NCBI GenBank assembly: GCA_029339505.1
Contig: JAQISU010000070.1
Span: 1,607,501-1,671,500 of the forward strand
From: Unio delphinus
Lineage: Eukaryota; Mollusca; Bivalvia; Unionida; Unionidae
Length of the DNA: 64,000 bases
Direction of reading: 5' to 3'
Positions 16,284-26,285 of the stretch are shown piece after piece. The notes under the pieces were generated by a model. That model did no database searches. It worked only from the letters and a program-made list of their open reading frames with translations, and was not told the origin of the DNA. Each line of letters opens with the position of its first letter. Position 1 is the stretch's first letter. The translations under genes and the position numbers were made by a program.

Positions 16284-16619
16284 ATGCTTCCTCAAAAACG
16301 TACACACCACAACCCTCGTCGTTCTGCTGTCCAAAAAGGAAAAGGAAAAAGACAATTTCGTCATTCCACAAAACGCTTAAAAATCAAACATCGACACGTT
16401 CTTCGTCAAAGAGCACGAAAGAAAATACCCATCCGTCAAAAGAAAAAGATGTTGGTGCAACGCGGAGGATTTTTTATTCCTTCTTTTGTAAAAGAGGAAT
16501 TTACGCCATTTCTAAAACAAGTGTTGGCACAACAAAAAAAGATAAAAGGGTGTGTGTTCCAAGTCATTGACGTCAGTGGCATTGTGGAACGAACAAGCAA
16601 AGATGTCACCTCGCAATAA
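16284..16619 (+). CDS. Basic protein 2 of element 1 (shortened paralogue)
   Basis: The start is ATG 16284 (MLPQKRTHHNPRRSAVQ), with a TATAAAAA word at 16,217 upstream. The central part, KHRHVLRQRARKKIPIRQKK followed by KMLVQRGGFF, nearly repeats the C-terminal half of basic protein 3 next door, so the pair arose by duplication. The helical N-terminal domain present in protein 3 is missing here. The stop overlaps the next start (ATG 16603) by 17 bases. Likely nucleic-acid binding; the exact role is unknown. Confidence 0.55.
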   Translation: MLPQKRTHHNPRRSAVQKGKGKRQFRHSTKRLKIKHRHVLRQRARKKIPIRQKKKMLVQRGGFFIPSFVKEEFTPFLKQVLAQQKKIKGCVFQVIDVSGIVERTSKDVTSQ

Positions 16620-17031
16620 ACATTCTTATTCACTCCCCAAGTTAAAGAAAAGGAAAGGACTACCTCCTCGTTTAGTCAAACACGGAGACGTGTTTTCCGA
16701 CCTGTCCAAAGCCTCTCCATTCATGCGAAAACAAATCATTAAAACGGCCTCCAAAGATGTCATCGATACCGTATGTGAATGTTGTTTGAATGTCTTGAAA
16801 GGTACGATACATTTGTCTCCACACCAGAAAAAATGCTTAGCCAAACATAGACACGTTCTTCGTCAAATGGTCCAAAAGAAAATACCCGTCCGTCAAAAGA
16901 AAAAGATGTTGGTGCAACGCGGAGGATTTTTTCCCTTTCTTTTTCCTATCTTGGGAGGATTAGCGAAAGCCGGCATGGGTTTATCGCCAGGTTTGGTACA
17001 AGGGCTGGCACGAGGGATATCCCAAAGTTGA
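16603..17031 (+). CDS. Basic protein 3 of element 1 (helical domain + KKMLVQRGGFF tail)
   Basis: The start is ATG 16603 (MSPRNKHSYSLPKLKKRK). A helical part, FMRKQIIKTASKDVIDTVCE, continues to CCLNVLKGTIHLSPHQKKCL. Then comes the KHRHVLRQ...KKIPVRQKKKMLVQRGGFF block shared with protein 2, and a hydrophobic Gly-rich end (FPILGGLAKAGMGLSPGL). From memory, this layout recurs as an unnamed gene beside capsid genes of invertebrate Polinton-like elements. The frame is intact. The Gly-Gly after a basic run could be a protease site, but no protease gene is visible in this element. Confidence 0.6.
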   Translation: MSPRNKHSYSLPKLKKRKGLPPRLVKHGDVFSDLSKASPFMRKQIIKTASKDVIDTVCECCLNVLKGTIHLSPHQKKCLAKHRHVLRQMVQKKIPVRQKKKMLVQRGGFFPFLFPILGGLAKAGMGLSPGLVQGLARGISQS

Positions 17032-17056
17032 TCCTTCCAGAAGATAAAAGGGACCC

Positions 17057-17784
17057 ATGGAGCACCACGATCTCAGACGTAAGCTTTGGAAGCCCATGGA
17101 AGGACGAAAACTAACTTTAGTCCCTTACAAGCGATGGATGGAATACCATCGTTGTCAAGAACAAAGTACTCCCCATTTACCACCCAATCCTGATTTGACC
17201 GAGATGTCCCAATTACAACACGAATTGCAATCCTTGATGCATCGCCACGATTTGTCCGAAACCGAAAAATCGCAAAAGTACGGTCCACTCTTGCAACGAC
17301 TACAACTTTTTCATCGAAGAGCTGTGGAACAAACAGCTCTACCCACTCTAACTGATTTGAAGGCTCTGATAAATAGTCCGTCGCTCTCCCCATCTACAGT
17401 GGCCAAAACAGACGTAACCCCACCATTACCCAAGGAAGAAGAACCCCATGATTCTTTCAAACACCCACTGCCACTCTCATTCCAAGTAAGATTGCCGCTT
17501 CCTTGTTGACCCCTTCCCCCTCTCCCCAACGAGAAGAACTCAAAACTTGGGTTAAAAAGATGATGGCCACACCTCCTTCGACAGATGTGAAAAAGAAAGA
17601 AAGGAAACCAGAAGTGAGAAAAGAAAAGAAGACCAAAGCTGTCTCATTACCACCTCCACCACCACCACCACCAGTACCCTCGACGTCGATTCCTGTGGCA
17701 CATCGGACACGTAACACCGTTTCCAAACAAAACCCATTTCGTCCCACCCAAAGCAGTATCCTCGAAGAGTGGGTCACTTATTAA
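17057..17784 (+). pseudogene. Helical, Pro-rich structural-type protein, one frameshift
   Basis: ATG 17057 follows GATAAAAGGG. The first frame (KLTLVPYKRWMEYHRC, then LHELQ/HRHDLSETEKSQKY helices) ends at TGA 17507. Coding continues at about 17,503 in the next frame through a Lys-rich part and a poly-Pro tract (LPPPPPPPPVPSTS) to TAA 17782. It is read as one gene of about 240 codons with one indel near 17,500. The 'LVPY...' plus 'LS..EK...Y...L' pattern recalls a conserved unnamed virion-associated protein of such elements. Function unknown. Confidence 0.55.
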
Positions 17785-17791
17785 CAAAACC

Positions 17792-18903
17792 ATGGAGAAG
17801 GTATTAGCCAGCATTTACTACGATCCAACTCACCCTGCATGTTACGGAGGCATTCAGAAATTGTATTATGCTGCAAAAACTCGCCTGAAAAAGCTCCGTT
17901 TACCTACAGTACAACGATGGTTACCAGTACAAGCGACGTACACTTTACACAAACCCATTCTACGAAAATTTCACAGAAGTTGCACTCAAGTTGAAGGCAT
18001 CGATCATCAATGGCAAGCTGATTTAGCCGATGTCTCTCATTTAGCCACCTACAATCGTGGCTACAAATATTTGTTTTGTGTCATCGACGTCTTTTCTAAA
18101 TTTGCCTGGGTCGTACCATTGACATCCAAATCGAGCGGAGAGTTAGTACGAGCTTTGCAAGTGGTGTTGAAACAAAGTGGTCGTCATCCTCTTCGATGGC
18201 AAACCGACAAGGCACTGAATTTCTGAACCAAGCTTTCCAACGAGAATTAAAGAAACGTGACATTCATTTTTTCACCACCGAAAATCCTGAAACCAAAGCC
18301 AGTATCGTGGAACGTTTTCAACGTACCTTGAAAGAACGCATGTGGAAATATTTTACGCATCAATACACTCTCAAGTACATCGAAGTCTTACCGCAATTAG
18401 TCCAAGCCTACAATTAATCTTACCATAGAAGTATAAAACGTGCCCCACAAGATGTGACACCTGACAACGAAGTGAATGTTTTTGAGCGTCTGTTTGGTAC
18501 GTCCCGGACGATGGCTGTCCCCAAGAAAGGTGGAGAAGTGTTAACCCCGGGGGATTGGGTACGAATTGGTAAAACCAAACGTACTTTCGACAAAGGCTAC
18601 TTACCCAACTGGACCACCGAATTGTTTCGTGTTACTGGACGAGTGCGTGACCGTCATCCTACCGTCTATTAATTGGAAGACATGAACGGAGAAGTATTGA
18701 AAGGAACGTTTTACTTGCCCGAGTTGCAACGTGTCACCAAAAAAGAAGACGACGTGTACGACATTGAAAGCATTCTCGAACGAAGAACCCGTAAAGTAGG
18801 AAAACGTCGTGTCAAAGAAGTCAAAGTACGTTGGAAAGGATATCCTCCTAGTTTTGATTCTTGGATTGACGCTTCGCAAGTCATCGACTATAAAAAGAAG
18901 TGA
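17792..18903 (+). pseudogene. Retrovirus-like (DDE) integrase with chromodomain, broken
   Basis: ATG 17792. The catalytic core is recognisable: first Asp in QWQADLADVSHLA, second in RWQTDK, and Glu in ASIVERFQRTLKERMW. The C-terminal part has an SH3-like GDWVRIGKTKRTFDKGYLPN region and a chromodomain (YDIESILERR, then VKVRWKGYPPSFDSWIDA). Breaks: a frameshift right after the second Asp motif (about 18,210), TAA at 18415 and TAA at 18670; everything after the shift is in one frame. Polinton integrases insert the element into host DNA, and the chromodomain may guide target choice. The TATA-like word at 18,429 is inside coding sequence and is not taken as a promoter. Confidence 0.9.
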
Positions 18904-18908
18904 CCATC

Positions 18909-19329
18909 ATGCCCTTAAATACAGCTTCAGCAACCACAGTGACTACTCCTTCACCCACGTCATCTCTGCAAGATTTACAAAAGCAACCCTTGTGAGTGTG
19001 GTGTGGAAAACGTGTCCCTAAAACCCAAATCGTCTTTTTCTGTCAAATCTTTGTAGTGTATTGTGTCATCTGTGCAGCCATTGCTAATTTGAGTTTTGTA
19101 ACAAGGAGACAAACAATTGTGGACTATTTTATTCAGCAGTTGCATCGGATATCGTCTTCCCAATCCTTCCCTGAAATACTCTTACAACGGGAACAACAGT
19201 AACACTATTGGGAGCCTTGCGTCCAACGTTAGTCATTCTCCTGACAGTCACCCTTCCAATCACAATCCTCCTTTAGACACTCCTTTAACCTCGAGTGACT
19301 CCTCGGACAGAAGAACATTGGAATTATGA
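18909..19329 (+). pseudogene. Small membrane protein of element 1, two frameshifts
   Basis: ATG 18909 opens a Thr/Ser-rich N-terminus that stops near 18,993. Coding then appears in another frame as CGKRVPKTQIVFFCQIF plus a hydrophobic helix (VVYCVICAAIANLSF), and in a third frame as WTILFSSCIGYRLPNPSLKY, ending at TGA 19327, which overlaps the next ATG. I read one short gene with a single TM helix and two indels. Its place between integrase and penton-like gene fits small membrane proteins of these elements. Function unknown. Confidence 0.5.
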
Positions 19330-20244
19330 ACAACACTATTAACCAATTTTACTTAACGTTACCCAGTGACAGTTCCATGGAGGTGTTTCCTAACAACACG
19401 CTGTGCTGTTGTTACACTGCTAAATTACCTCAAGCCATGCATTTGGATCAAGATGCTCATTGGGAAGTAGCTTTAGTGGAAATGATACACCCGACACAAA
19501 TAAAAAACATCGTTGAAAATAAAAACACTTTTACAGTAGAAGTGTATAACAAGCAATTGCAGCAAGCCTTAGACGAATGAGGCCACACTAGCCCACCAGA
19601 CCCCAAAACTAATCGGTCCACCTATGTGTTCACCATTCCTGCTGGTTATTATTTTAGTGGTCAACATTTAGTGACTACACTTGCTACCAGGTTCAATACT
19701 TTGTTTTGGTAAAGCCATGGACAAAGCCAGAAAAAATGTTACCTTTGAGTATAATAAAGTGGCTCGTCGTCTCATGATCAAATTTTCAGAGGAAAAAATG
19801 ATGGCCATTACTTTTTGTCCTGAATTGTATGATATTTTGGGCGGAGACTTCAGGTTGGCCAAGAAAAAAGAAATACCAGGCACAACCAGTAACTCGGATT
19901 TTGCAAAATATTTTCGATCCCCTGTAGAAATGAACCAAGGACTCAACTTGATGTTTGTGTACTCCGATGTGGTGGAGTACAACGTGGTAGGACACACCTC
20001 TGTACCGTTACTGCGTGTCATTCCTTTCAAAGTGGATTCTGTCGCCGCCGCTGACGAGGAAGGTGGAAATACCTATCACGTTCACCGCGATTTGTACATT
20101 CTTATTATTTGCCTGTCAGTAAGTCGTATTTCGACAGTGTCAACATTACTATAAAAGGAGAACTAGGACAAAAAATTCCATTTACCAAAGGGAAAGTCAC
20201 AGTGAAACTTCATTTTCAAAAACGATTCTCGAACAACTGCAAAA
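19326..20244 (+). pseudogene. Penton-like / minor capsid protein, stops and frameshifts
   Basis: ATG 19326 starts FYLTLPSDSSMEVFPNNT, followed by DAHWEVALVEMIHP, a pattern typical of the N-terminus of adintovirus-type penton-like proteins. Breaks: TGA at 19578; TAA near 19,710 with a shift into the frame carrying NVTFEYNKVARRLMIKF and FCPELYDILGG (about 19,720-20,100); then a shift into IPFTKGKVTVKLHFQKRF (about 20,110-20,230). The gene would encode about 300 residues forming capsid vertices. The end is set just before the next ATG. Confidence 0.7.
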
Positions 20245-20247
20245 GTG

Positions 20248-20670
20248 ATGTATCCTGTGTACCAAGGAGTCACTCGACAACGAGGACATGGTTTAGGAGA
20301 TATGTTTAAAATCAGCCTTTGGTTCCGTGGTCCCTGTTTTAAACCGATGGTGACACGAGGATTGCACGCCTTAAAAGATGCCGCATTGACTCACGGCAAA
20401 GATTTTCTTCTAAATGTTCTCATTGACAAACAAAACCCTAAAGAAGCTTTTTTGAGAGCAGGCAAAAATGTTATACTTCAAACGGGTAAAGAGATTTTGG
20501 GTCGACGAGAAAGTCCTATAAATGTCCTGAACGGTACCGAGTCTGGCATTCCTGCTTCCCTGACAACACAGCAAGGACAAGGTAGAAAGCGACGACGAAG
20601 GCACCCTTTCAAAAGTCTCCGTACCTCTAAAGTTAGAAAGACGAAGAAAAAAAAACAGCTCGAGACTTAG
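20248..20670 (+). CDS. pVI-like minor capsid / membrane-lytic protein
   Basis: The start is ATG 20248 (MYPVYQGVTRQRGHGLGDMF); ATG 20245 is equally possible. GHGLGDMFK followed by an amphipathic helical stretch (LHALKDAALTHGKDFL) and a highly basic tail (GRKRRRRHPF...KTKKKKQ) matches the layout of adenovirus pVI/pX-like proteins next to the capsid gene. These disrupt membranes during entry and tie DNA to capsid. The frame is intact. Confidence 0.6.
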   Translation: MYPVYQGVTRQRGHGLGDMFKISLWFRGPCFKPMVTRGLHALKDAALTHGKDFLLNVLIDKQNPKEAFLRAGKNVILQTGKEILGRRESPINVLNGTESGIPASLTTQQGQGRKRRRRHPFKSLRTSKVRKTKKKKQLET

Positions 20671-20721
20671 ACATTTTTGATTATTAAAAGTAAAAAAAAA
20701 ACATACAGACTGAGAGAAAAA

Positions 20722-22884
20722 ATGATGCACCAAGAATCTTGTGCCTGTTCCAAGTCGGATCTAGATCTCTTTGCCATGCCACCCACGATGATGACCATGC
20801 AAGAAGCCCAATGGGTCGAATTTCATCCCGTCTCCTCTTTGACGGATTCAGCTCCCATCGAGTTTGAAATCAAAGGACAACCCGAAGATTACATCGATCT
20901 CAATAACAGTTACTTGTATTTGAAAGTGAAAGTGATTAAAACGGACAACTCCAATCCAGCAGCCGATGCCCTAGTAGCTCCCGTCAACAATTTCATGCAT
21001 TCCTTGTTCAGCGAAGTGGATTTGTACATGAATAACAAACTGGTCAGCAGTAGCATGGATACTTACCCTTACCGAGCGTACCTCGAAAATCTCTTGACTT
21101 ACGGAAAAGAAGCCAAGAACACTCATTTAGATGCTTGTGTGGTATGGAAACCTGACACCGCAGATACGTTTAACGACACAGCTGCGACCGCAGATAACAA
21201 TCCTCACAATGTGGGTTTTAACGAGCGTCGAAAAAAAATTAAGGATGGACGTAGTTTAGAACTGTTCGATCGTTTGCATTTGGACATGTGGTTTCAAGAG
21301 AAGTATTTGCTGAAAGGAGTAATAATAATGACTTTATTTAAAGAGGGTAACACAATTAGCTAAGAACTAATCTACCTTGAGGCCCTCATACAAGGAATTT
21401 ATTTAATTCAACAGCATCTCTGAAGCCACTGGATATATTGGGTTTGGAAGATGGAAATAGAGTGGGCATTTCTAATCTCAACTGGAATACTATTCCAGAG
21501 CAAAGTTCCAGAGTATTGGAAACTTTTCTTGAATAATTCCTTATTTGGTTTGGGAATTTTATACTGTTTTGTAGATATTGATCGCAGGTTGGGTGTATTA
21601 CTAGGTAGCCTATACTGGAATAGGGATTGTAAATATTCAGGAGCACTATTATTGGATATCCTGTACATTAATTTGGCTTTTCTTAAACATATTCGGTCTT
21701 TAATAGGTAATATTTTTAACTTACCAGCTAAATTTTCCTTGCTTTCTTTCTGGTTTGATATTAGCCTTAATGCTCTTTTCTTTTCTTTTATTTTCATTAG
21801 TGTTTGGATTCTTATGAATGTATCCATTATTTTAAAGCTTCGATATTTGTATTTTTCTGAACTAAGTGTATTCAGAAAGAGAGAAATTGTAATTCACAGT
21901 GTCATTCTTTTCTTAATTGTATTTTTAATTAAATTCATATTTTATCTTTACGGGGGCTCGTGTATTGTCTTGTTCAAAGTACCATCTCAGATTACTATAG
22001 TCACTGACCGGGCATATTACACCGTAGCGATCATCATCTAGATAACGACAATTAGTAGGAGGCGGTCTTCAAGTGTTGTTTTCCAAGTTGCGCAATACCT
22101 CTGACCAGGCCTTGTGCAATATTGTACTAATAACACTTTGATAACCCGCCAGCGCCAACGTTACAAAGTAGATATTCGCTTCAGACTGAATCGGAGTAGT
22201 ACTTCTTTCCATTTGATGGCTCATGCCAACGAATACAAAACCATGATCCAAGAAGCCAGGTTATACTTGCGTCTTGTGGAAGTGTTACGTAAAGTGGGAA
22301 ATGACATCAGTCACACATTGAGGAGAACGACAGCCAAGTATCAGATACGACGCGTGGAAGTAAAAACTTTCACCATTGCCGCTGGACTCCGATCTAAGAT
22401 CGAAGATCATCTGTTCCAAGGACAGTTACCCAAACGTTTATTCATTGGTATCGTCAGCAATGCAGCCCTCAATGGTGCCCACGATTATAATCCTTTCCAG
22501 TTTAAGCACTGCGGAGTATCCAAAATCGAAGTCAGTCGCGATGGCAAAACTTAGTGTACCCGACCTTTCGAACCCAACTTTGCCCAGAAGAATTATTTGA
22601 GATCGTACTTGTCACTGTACGAAGCCACAGGACAGTTAGGAACCAACACCAGTCACGGCATTTTCTACGACGATTATGCAGGAGGTTACACTTTGTGGGG
22701 TTTTGATTTCACTCCAGACCAAGGCAGCGACGAGGGACATTTCCACCCTTTAAAATCTGGGCAACTGCGTGTGGAACTTCAGTTTGCAGTAGCTCTTACC
22801 GAAACAGTGAATGTCATTCTGTATGCTGAATTCGATAATACCATAGAAATCAACAGTTTGAAAGAAGTCATTCTAGACTATTAA
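20722..22884 (+). pseudogene. Major capsid protein (hexon-like, double jelly roll), split by a LINE
   Basis: The start is ATG 20722 (MMHQESCACSKSDLD). The first part runs to about 21,320 (IEFEIKGQPEDYIDLNNSYL; NNFMHSLFSEVDLYMNNKLV; FDRLHLDMWFQEKYLLKG). A foreign 848-bp block then interrupts it, and capsid coding resumes at about 22,170 (DIRFRLNRSSTSFHLM) in the matching register and ends at TAA 22882. An extra TAG sits at 22552 in the C-terminal part. The sequence pattern is that of the Polinton/adintovirus hexon-like capsid protein, about 430 residues without the insert. Confidence 0.88.
21322..22169 (-). mobile_element. LINE fragment inserted in the capsid gene
   Basis: On the minus strand, 21,408-21,827 encodes the C-terminal end of a non-LTR reverse transcriptase: PIKDRICLRKAKLMYRI, NSAPEYL, then SGTLLWNSIPVEIRNA. 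The 3' tail (left end) finishes with AATAAAGTCATTATTATTAC, typical of L2/CR1-like elements with an ATT tail. Both edges show AGTA, a possible short target duplication. About 340 bp of unrelated non-coding sequence lies at the 5' end (21,828-22,169), so the copy is either heavily 5'-truncated or a LINE/SINE composite. Confidence 0.75.
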
Positions 22885-22889
22885 ACACT

Positions 22890-23330
22890 ATGGAAAACTC
22901 TTGTCCCTCTTTGAATAGTGGAGAATCCATGGAAATGAAATGGGAGGTTACAGAGAAAGCAGACAACCAAGACCAAAAAGAAGAAGTAGTGATCATGCAG
23001 TCCAGATGGCCAGAACGGGAACAACAGTTAGTCACCTGTTTTGCACAACACTTGGAAGATAAAATGAGAGACATGATTTAAAAAGATTGTTATGGATGTC
23101 AAATCGATCATCCCAGTCAAATTCAACACGATAAATGTATGATGATGAATCAAGAAGAAAAATCGGACGATTATCTGAACGAGGCTTGGAGCCTCATCTC
23201 AGAAGAAGCCGTGTTACATCAGTGGTATAAAGGCTTACGTGATCATTCCTCTCCTCCATTGTTTGCTCGAGAAATTGATCACATCGAAGGTCTCTTGGCC
23301 AAGAGTAAGGAGGCGAAGCAAACCATATAA
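22890..23330 (+). pseudogene. Unknown Cys-containing protein after the capsid gene, one in-frame stop
   Basis: ATG 22890. The frame meets TAA at 23079 and then continues unbroken to TAA 23328, about 146 codons in all. The second part begins with CYGCQIDHPSQIQHDKC, which looks like a small zinc-binding motif, followed by an acidic helical region. From memory, a similar 'CxGCxxxHPSQ..H..C' protein follows the capsid gene in related invertebrate elements. Function unknown. It is the last recognisable element-1 gene. Confidence 0.55.
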
Positions 23331-24149
23331 AGCTAAACAGTCTCCTGTCTGACCACCAAAGCATGAACTCATTAGCAGTACAGTGGGAATGTAGGTTATT
23401 AAAAAGGCCAAACATCAACTTCCTACAAAGCAAGAATCATGGTGACGTGAATTGGCTCCGGTTAGTTGGGAGGGTAAGTGGTTGTAGGGGTGGTATACTC
23501 TTAACCGCCCAAGTATAGGGCGAGTACCGTCAAGCGCGGACCTATGTTACACTGCACCTATCACCCACCTTAGCTCCTTGGTCGTTACGGAAACATGACC
23601 ATATAGGCAATGCAATGGGCATTTAATGGCCAATGAAACCAATATATAACCGCTCATTACTAGCACTATCTTCGCACTACTTTCAAGAACTTTGACATGG
23701 TGGATCATATAAATATCAAAACTGAAACTGGCCCATAACGTAGCAATTATCAGGTGGCCTAAGTCAACCCATCATGACCCACTTCACAATGCGGCAGCAC
23801 ATTGATCAATTGACAAGATAATTTATTGTAGGACGCCAATAGTTAGATCTTTAAGCAACGTTCCCTCTTAGGTGTTCGCACAGCTGTTCAGGCATCCCCG
23901 CGCAGCTGAATTGTCAATCCAACGTTAAATTTTACTCAATCCAACGTTAAATTTTCTCGTCTCCGTAATGCTTGCACAATGCAGCGAGCACTGCGCGCAC
24001 ATATACCATTCGCTTAGATGGAACGTTGTCTATAAGGTATCTAAAATCCTAAAAATTAAAAAATAGTATTATGACTCCCCTCCCAATAAAAGAAAACTAT
24101 GAGGAGGCTAAAAACCAGGCCACTAGGTCCCCTGACTAGGCGGCCATAA
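23331..24149. other. Right flank of element 1, no gene
   Basis: No coding sequence is seen. A direct repeat AATCCAACGTTAAATTTT occurs twice around 23,917-23,955. No terminal inverted repeat matching 12.7-12.9 kb was found by eye. Confidence 0.5.
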
Positions 24150-24660
24150 TATCAAATAAATAAATCCGAATAAATAGAATAAAATATGATTAAAACGACT
24201 CACAATGTCATCGATACTCTACGAATATCAAACAAATAAATCCAATCGAATAGAATAGAAATAGGATTAGTACGACTCATATAATTCCCATCAAATGGAA
24301 TAAAAATAGGATTAGGACGACTCACAATGTCATCACTACTCTATATATATATGAAACAAATAAATCCCATAGAACAGAATAGAAATAGGATTAGAACGAC
24401 TCACAATACCATCACTACTCTACATACATCAAACAAATAAATCCCTTCGAACAGAATATAAACAGGATTAGAACGACTCACATGATAATCACCACTCTAC
24501 AAATAAATCCCATTGAATATAATAGAAATAGGATTAGAACGACTCACAATATCATCATTACTCTACATGTATGAAACAAATAAATCCCGTGGAATAGAAT
24601 ATAAATAGGATTAGTACGACTCATATAATTCCAATTAAATAGAATAGATATAGGATGTTG
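24150..24660. repeat. Degenerate tandem repeat, about 80-100 bp x 6
   Basis: Units contain AAACAAATAAATCCC, GAATAGAATAGAAATAGGAT and ACGACTCACAAT, followed by CATCACTACTCTAC. Confidence 0.85.
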
Positions 24661-25570
24661 CAGACTCACTATGTCATCACAATTCTACAAATAGCACAAA
24701 TCATAATATTCCTTCAAACATGTAAATACGGTGAGATGACAGAGTTTACCAATTCGGAAATTTGGGAGCAAAAAGTAGCGATCTCTTATGTAAGGTGCCT
24801 TCTCCCACACAGACAACCTTTGCCACATCCTGACGTGAAATAAGATAGTGCGTGTGGGTCAATTCGAACGCACTGTACGTCCCGTGATTATTTAAGTATG
24901 GTTCGATCCTATATCTGGTACCTACTTTTCATAATTTAATTAATGTAGGCAGTGGGGTTGATGTTTCCAGTACAGTTGTGTTTGTTTTGGTTTGTTTGTT
25001 TCCAAAGCGGTAATTTTTCAAAATTTGGTTTCCTCCTTCCTTTAACTTGTGCTCTATCTCCTGATTGTTTAGTACACCTAATATACCTGTTAATTTTAGT
25101 ACTGATTTATAAGTGCACCTTTGTGAGATTTCATTTGTGGCGGTGGTGGCCTTCTTGGATTTTTGGTTCTTGTTGTCAGTATGAACATTAATAGAGCTTT
25201 GGAGCTGTTTATGGGGTTCTACGGTAACTGAGATACCACAGAGCTCTTGGATTTTAAGGTATTTTGCTACTTGGCTCCTTGTACAACAATGTAGGATGAT
25301 ATATTGTTAATTCTGCCTAATTTTTTGGCACTGTCCTGGGTGAATTTTAATTATGGCTCTAGCCAAGCTGTTATTGGTTAAGTTGTAAAATTTAGATGTT
25401 TTACTCTTGAGATAGAGCGTCAGATCCAGTCTGTGAAAGTTTCTTTTGTTTTTATGTTTCACATCTGAGGTTGATTTGTTGGATACAGTGTTGATACAAG
25501 TTGAAACCATTGTGGGTTTGCCGTATATGCCTGATTTGTCGTTTGCCGATTTTGTTGTTTCTTTCTTTTT
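24661..25570. other. Intergenic DNA, no supported gene
   Basis: Short frames at 24,655 and 24,952 have no recognisable content. The region may include the 3' part of the disrupted minus-strand ORF described next. Confidence 0.4.
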
Positions 25571-26285
25571 TTAATGACGGCCGTTTTTTTTAGTGTTTAA
25601 CGGTCCTTTGCCTTTAGCTATTCCTTTCCATGCCTTCGATTTCCTATTGGTTGGTGAGGATGATTGTTTTTTAGGGTTTTGAGAGGGATATATGAAATAT
25701 TCCTCTGTCAGTAATTTGGACGGCCCTGGTGTTTGACTTGAGTGCACTACGGTAGCTTTAGCGATTGTGTGTGCTTCAGGCGTAGTGCGAACTCCCATGG
25801 GAGCCTTTGTCTTCAGCTGGCACACATGGTGTACGTTAGAGTTAGTGACCTGGGCGTAAGTGGGCTTATGCAAAGTGATTCCTACTGGCTTTTTCTTAGG
25901 GGAGGCGGCCATGATGGAATAGTGGGGGGGGGGTTGGTGTCTTGTTTACACTGGAGTCGCTTTGGAGTAAAGTGGCGTCCAGTGCTTCATTATTATTGGT
26001 TTTATCATATAAATTAAACTCAATTGGAGAGAGAGGATTACGTTTCTCTGCTTCCTTTCTGATTAGGTTGAAGTCTGGTGTAGAAATGAACTTTAGTTGA
26101 GTTGTTTGCACCTCTTTTGTCCGCGTGTTTCTGGTAAAGTCATTTTGCCCTATTTTAAGGTTGGTCAAGGCTTCTTTATACAATTTTATGTTAATTTGAG
26201 TAACCCTTTTCTTGAGAATGTTACCGTTAGATGCAAGACGGTTTCTAGATCTAAACGCTTGTTTACAGGATTTATTTTCCATTGT
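25571..26285 (-). pseudogene. Unknown Lys/Thr/Pro-rich ORF, one frameshift
   Basis: The minus-strand frame beginning at the ATG near 26,282 (MENKSCKQAFRSRNRLASNG) runs to about 25,900. A second frame continues from there (MAASPKKKPVGITLHKPTY) to 25,571. Together about 235 codons, polar and basic, with no cysteine knuckles or catalytic motifs. It looks like the ORF1 (gag-like) protein of a retroelement, but I cannot name a family. It lies head-to-head with the LINE that starts near 26.8 kb. Confidence 0.35.

Larger units (their letters stand above)
12915..23330 (+). mobile_element. Element 1: decayed Polinton/adintovirus-like endogenous virus
   Basis: The block encodes on one strand a packaging ATPase, a DDE integrase with chromodomain, penton-like and major capsid proteins, a pVI-like protein and several small basic proteins. 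This is the standard Polinton/Maverick (adintovirus) set. Its base composition is visibly richer in G and C than the flanks. At least eight reading frames carry stops or frameshifts, and the capsid gene holds a LINE insertion, so this is an old non-functional copy. The edges given are those of the coding block. No terminal inverted repeat or target-site duplication could be found by eye. No DNA polymerase or adenain-type protease gene is visible between the edges. Confidence 0.85.

Noticed and set aside
18425..18440. TATAAAA-like word suggesting a promoter
   Set aside because: It codes for part of the integrase (RSIKRA) and lacks the A-tract seen at the real candidates.
20410..20733. Minus-strand frames opposite the pVI-like and capsid genes
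   Set aside because: Shadows of the plus-strand coding sequence with Phe/Ser-rich low-information content.
21451..22041. Plus-strand frame of 196 codons with many hydrophobic residues
   Set aside because: It is the reverse complement of the inserted LINE RT end, which explains its composition.
23331..24149. Terminal inverted repeat of element 1
   Set aside because: Comparison by eye with 12.5-12.95 kb in reverse found no convincing match; an alignment would be needed.
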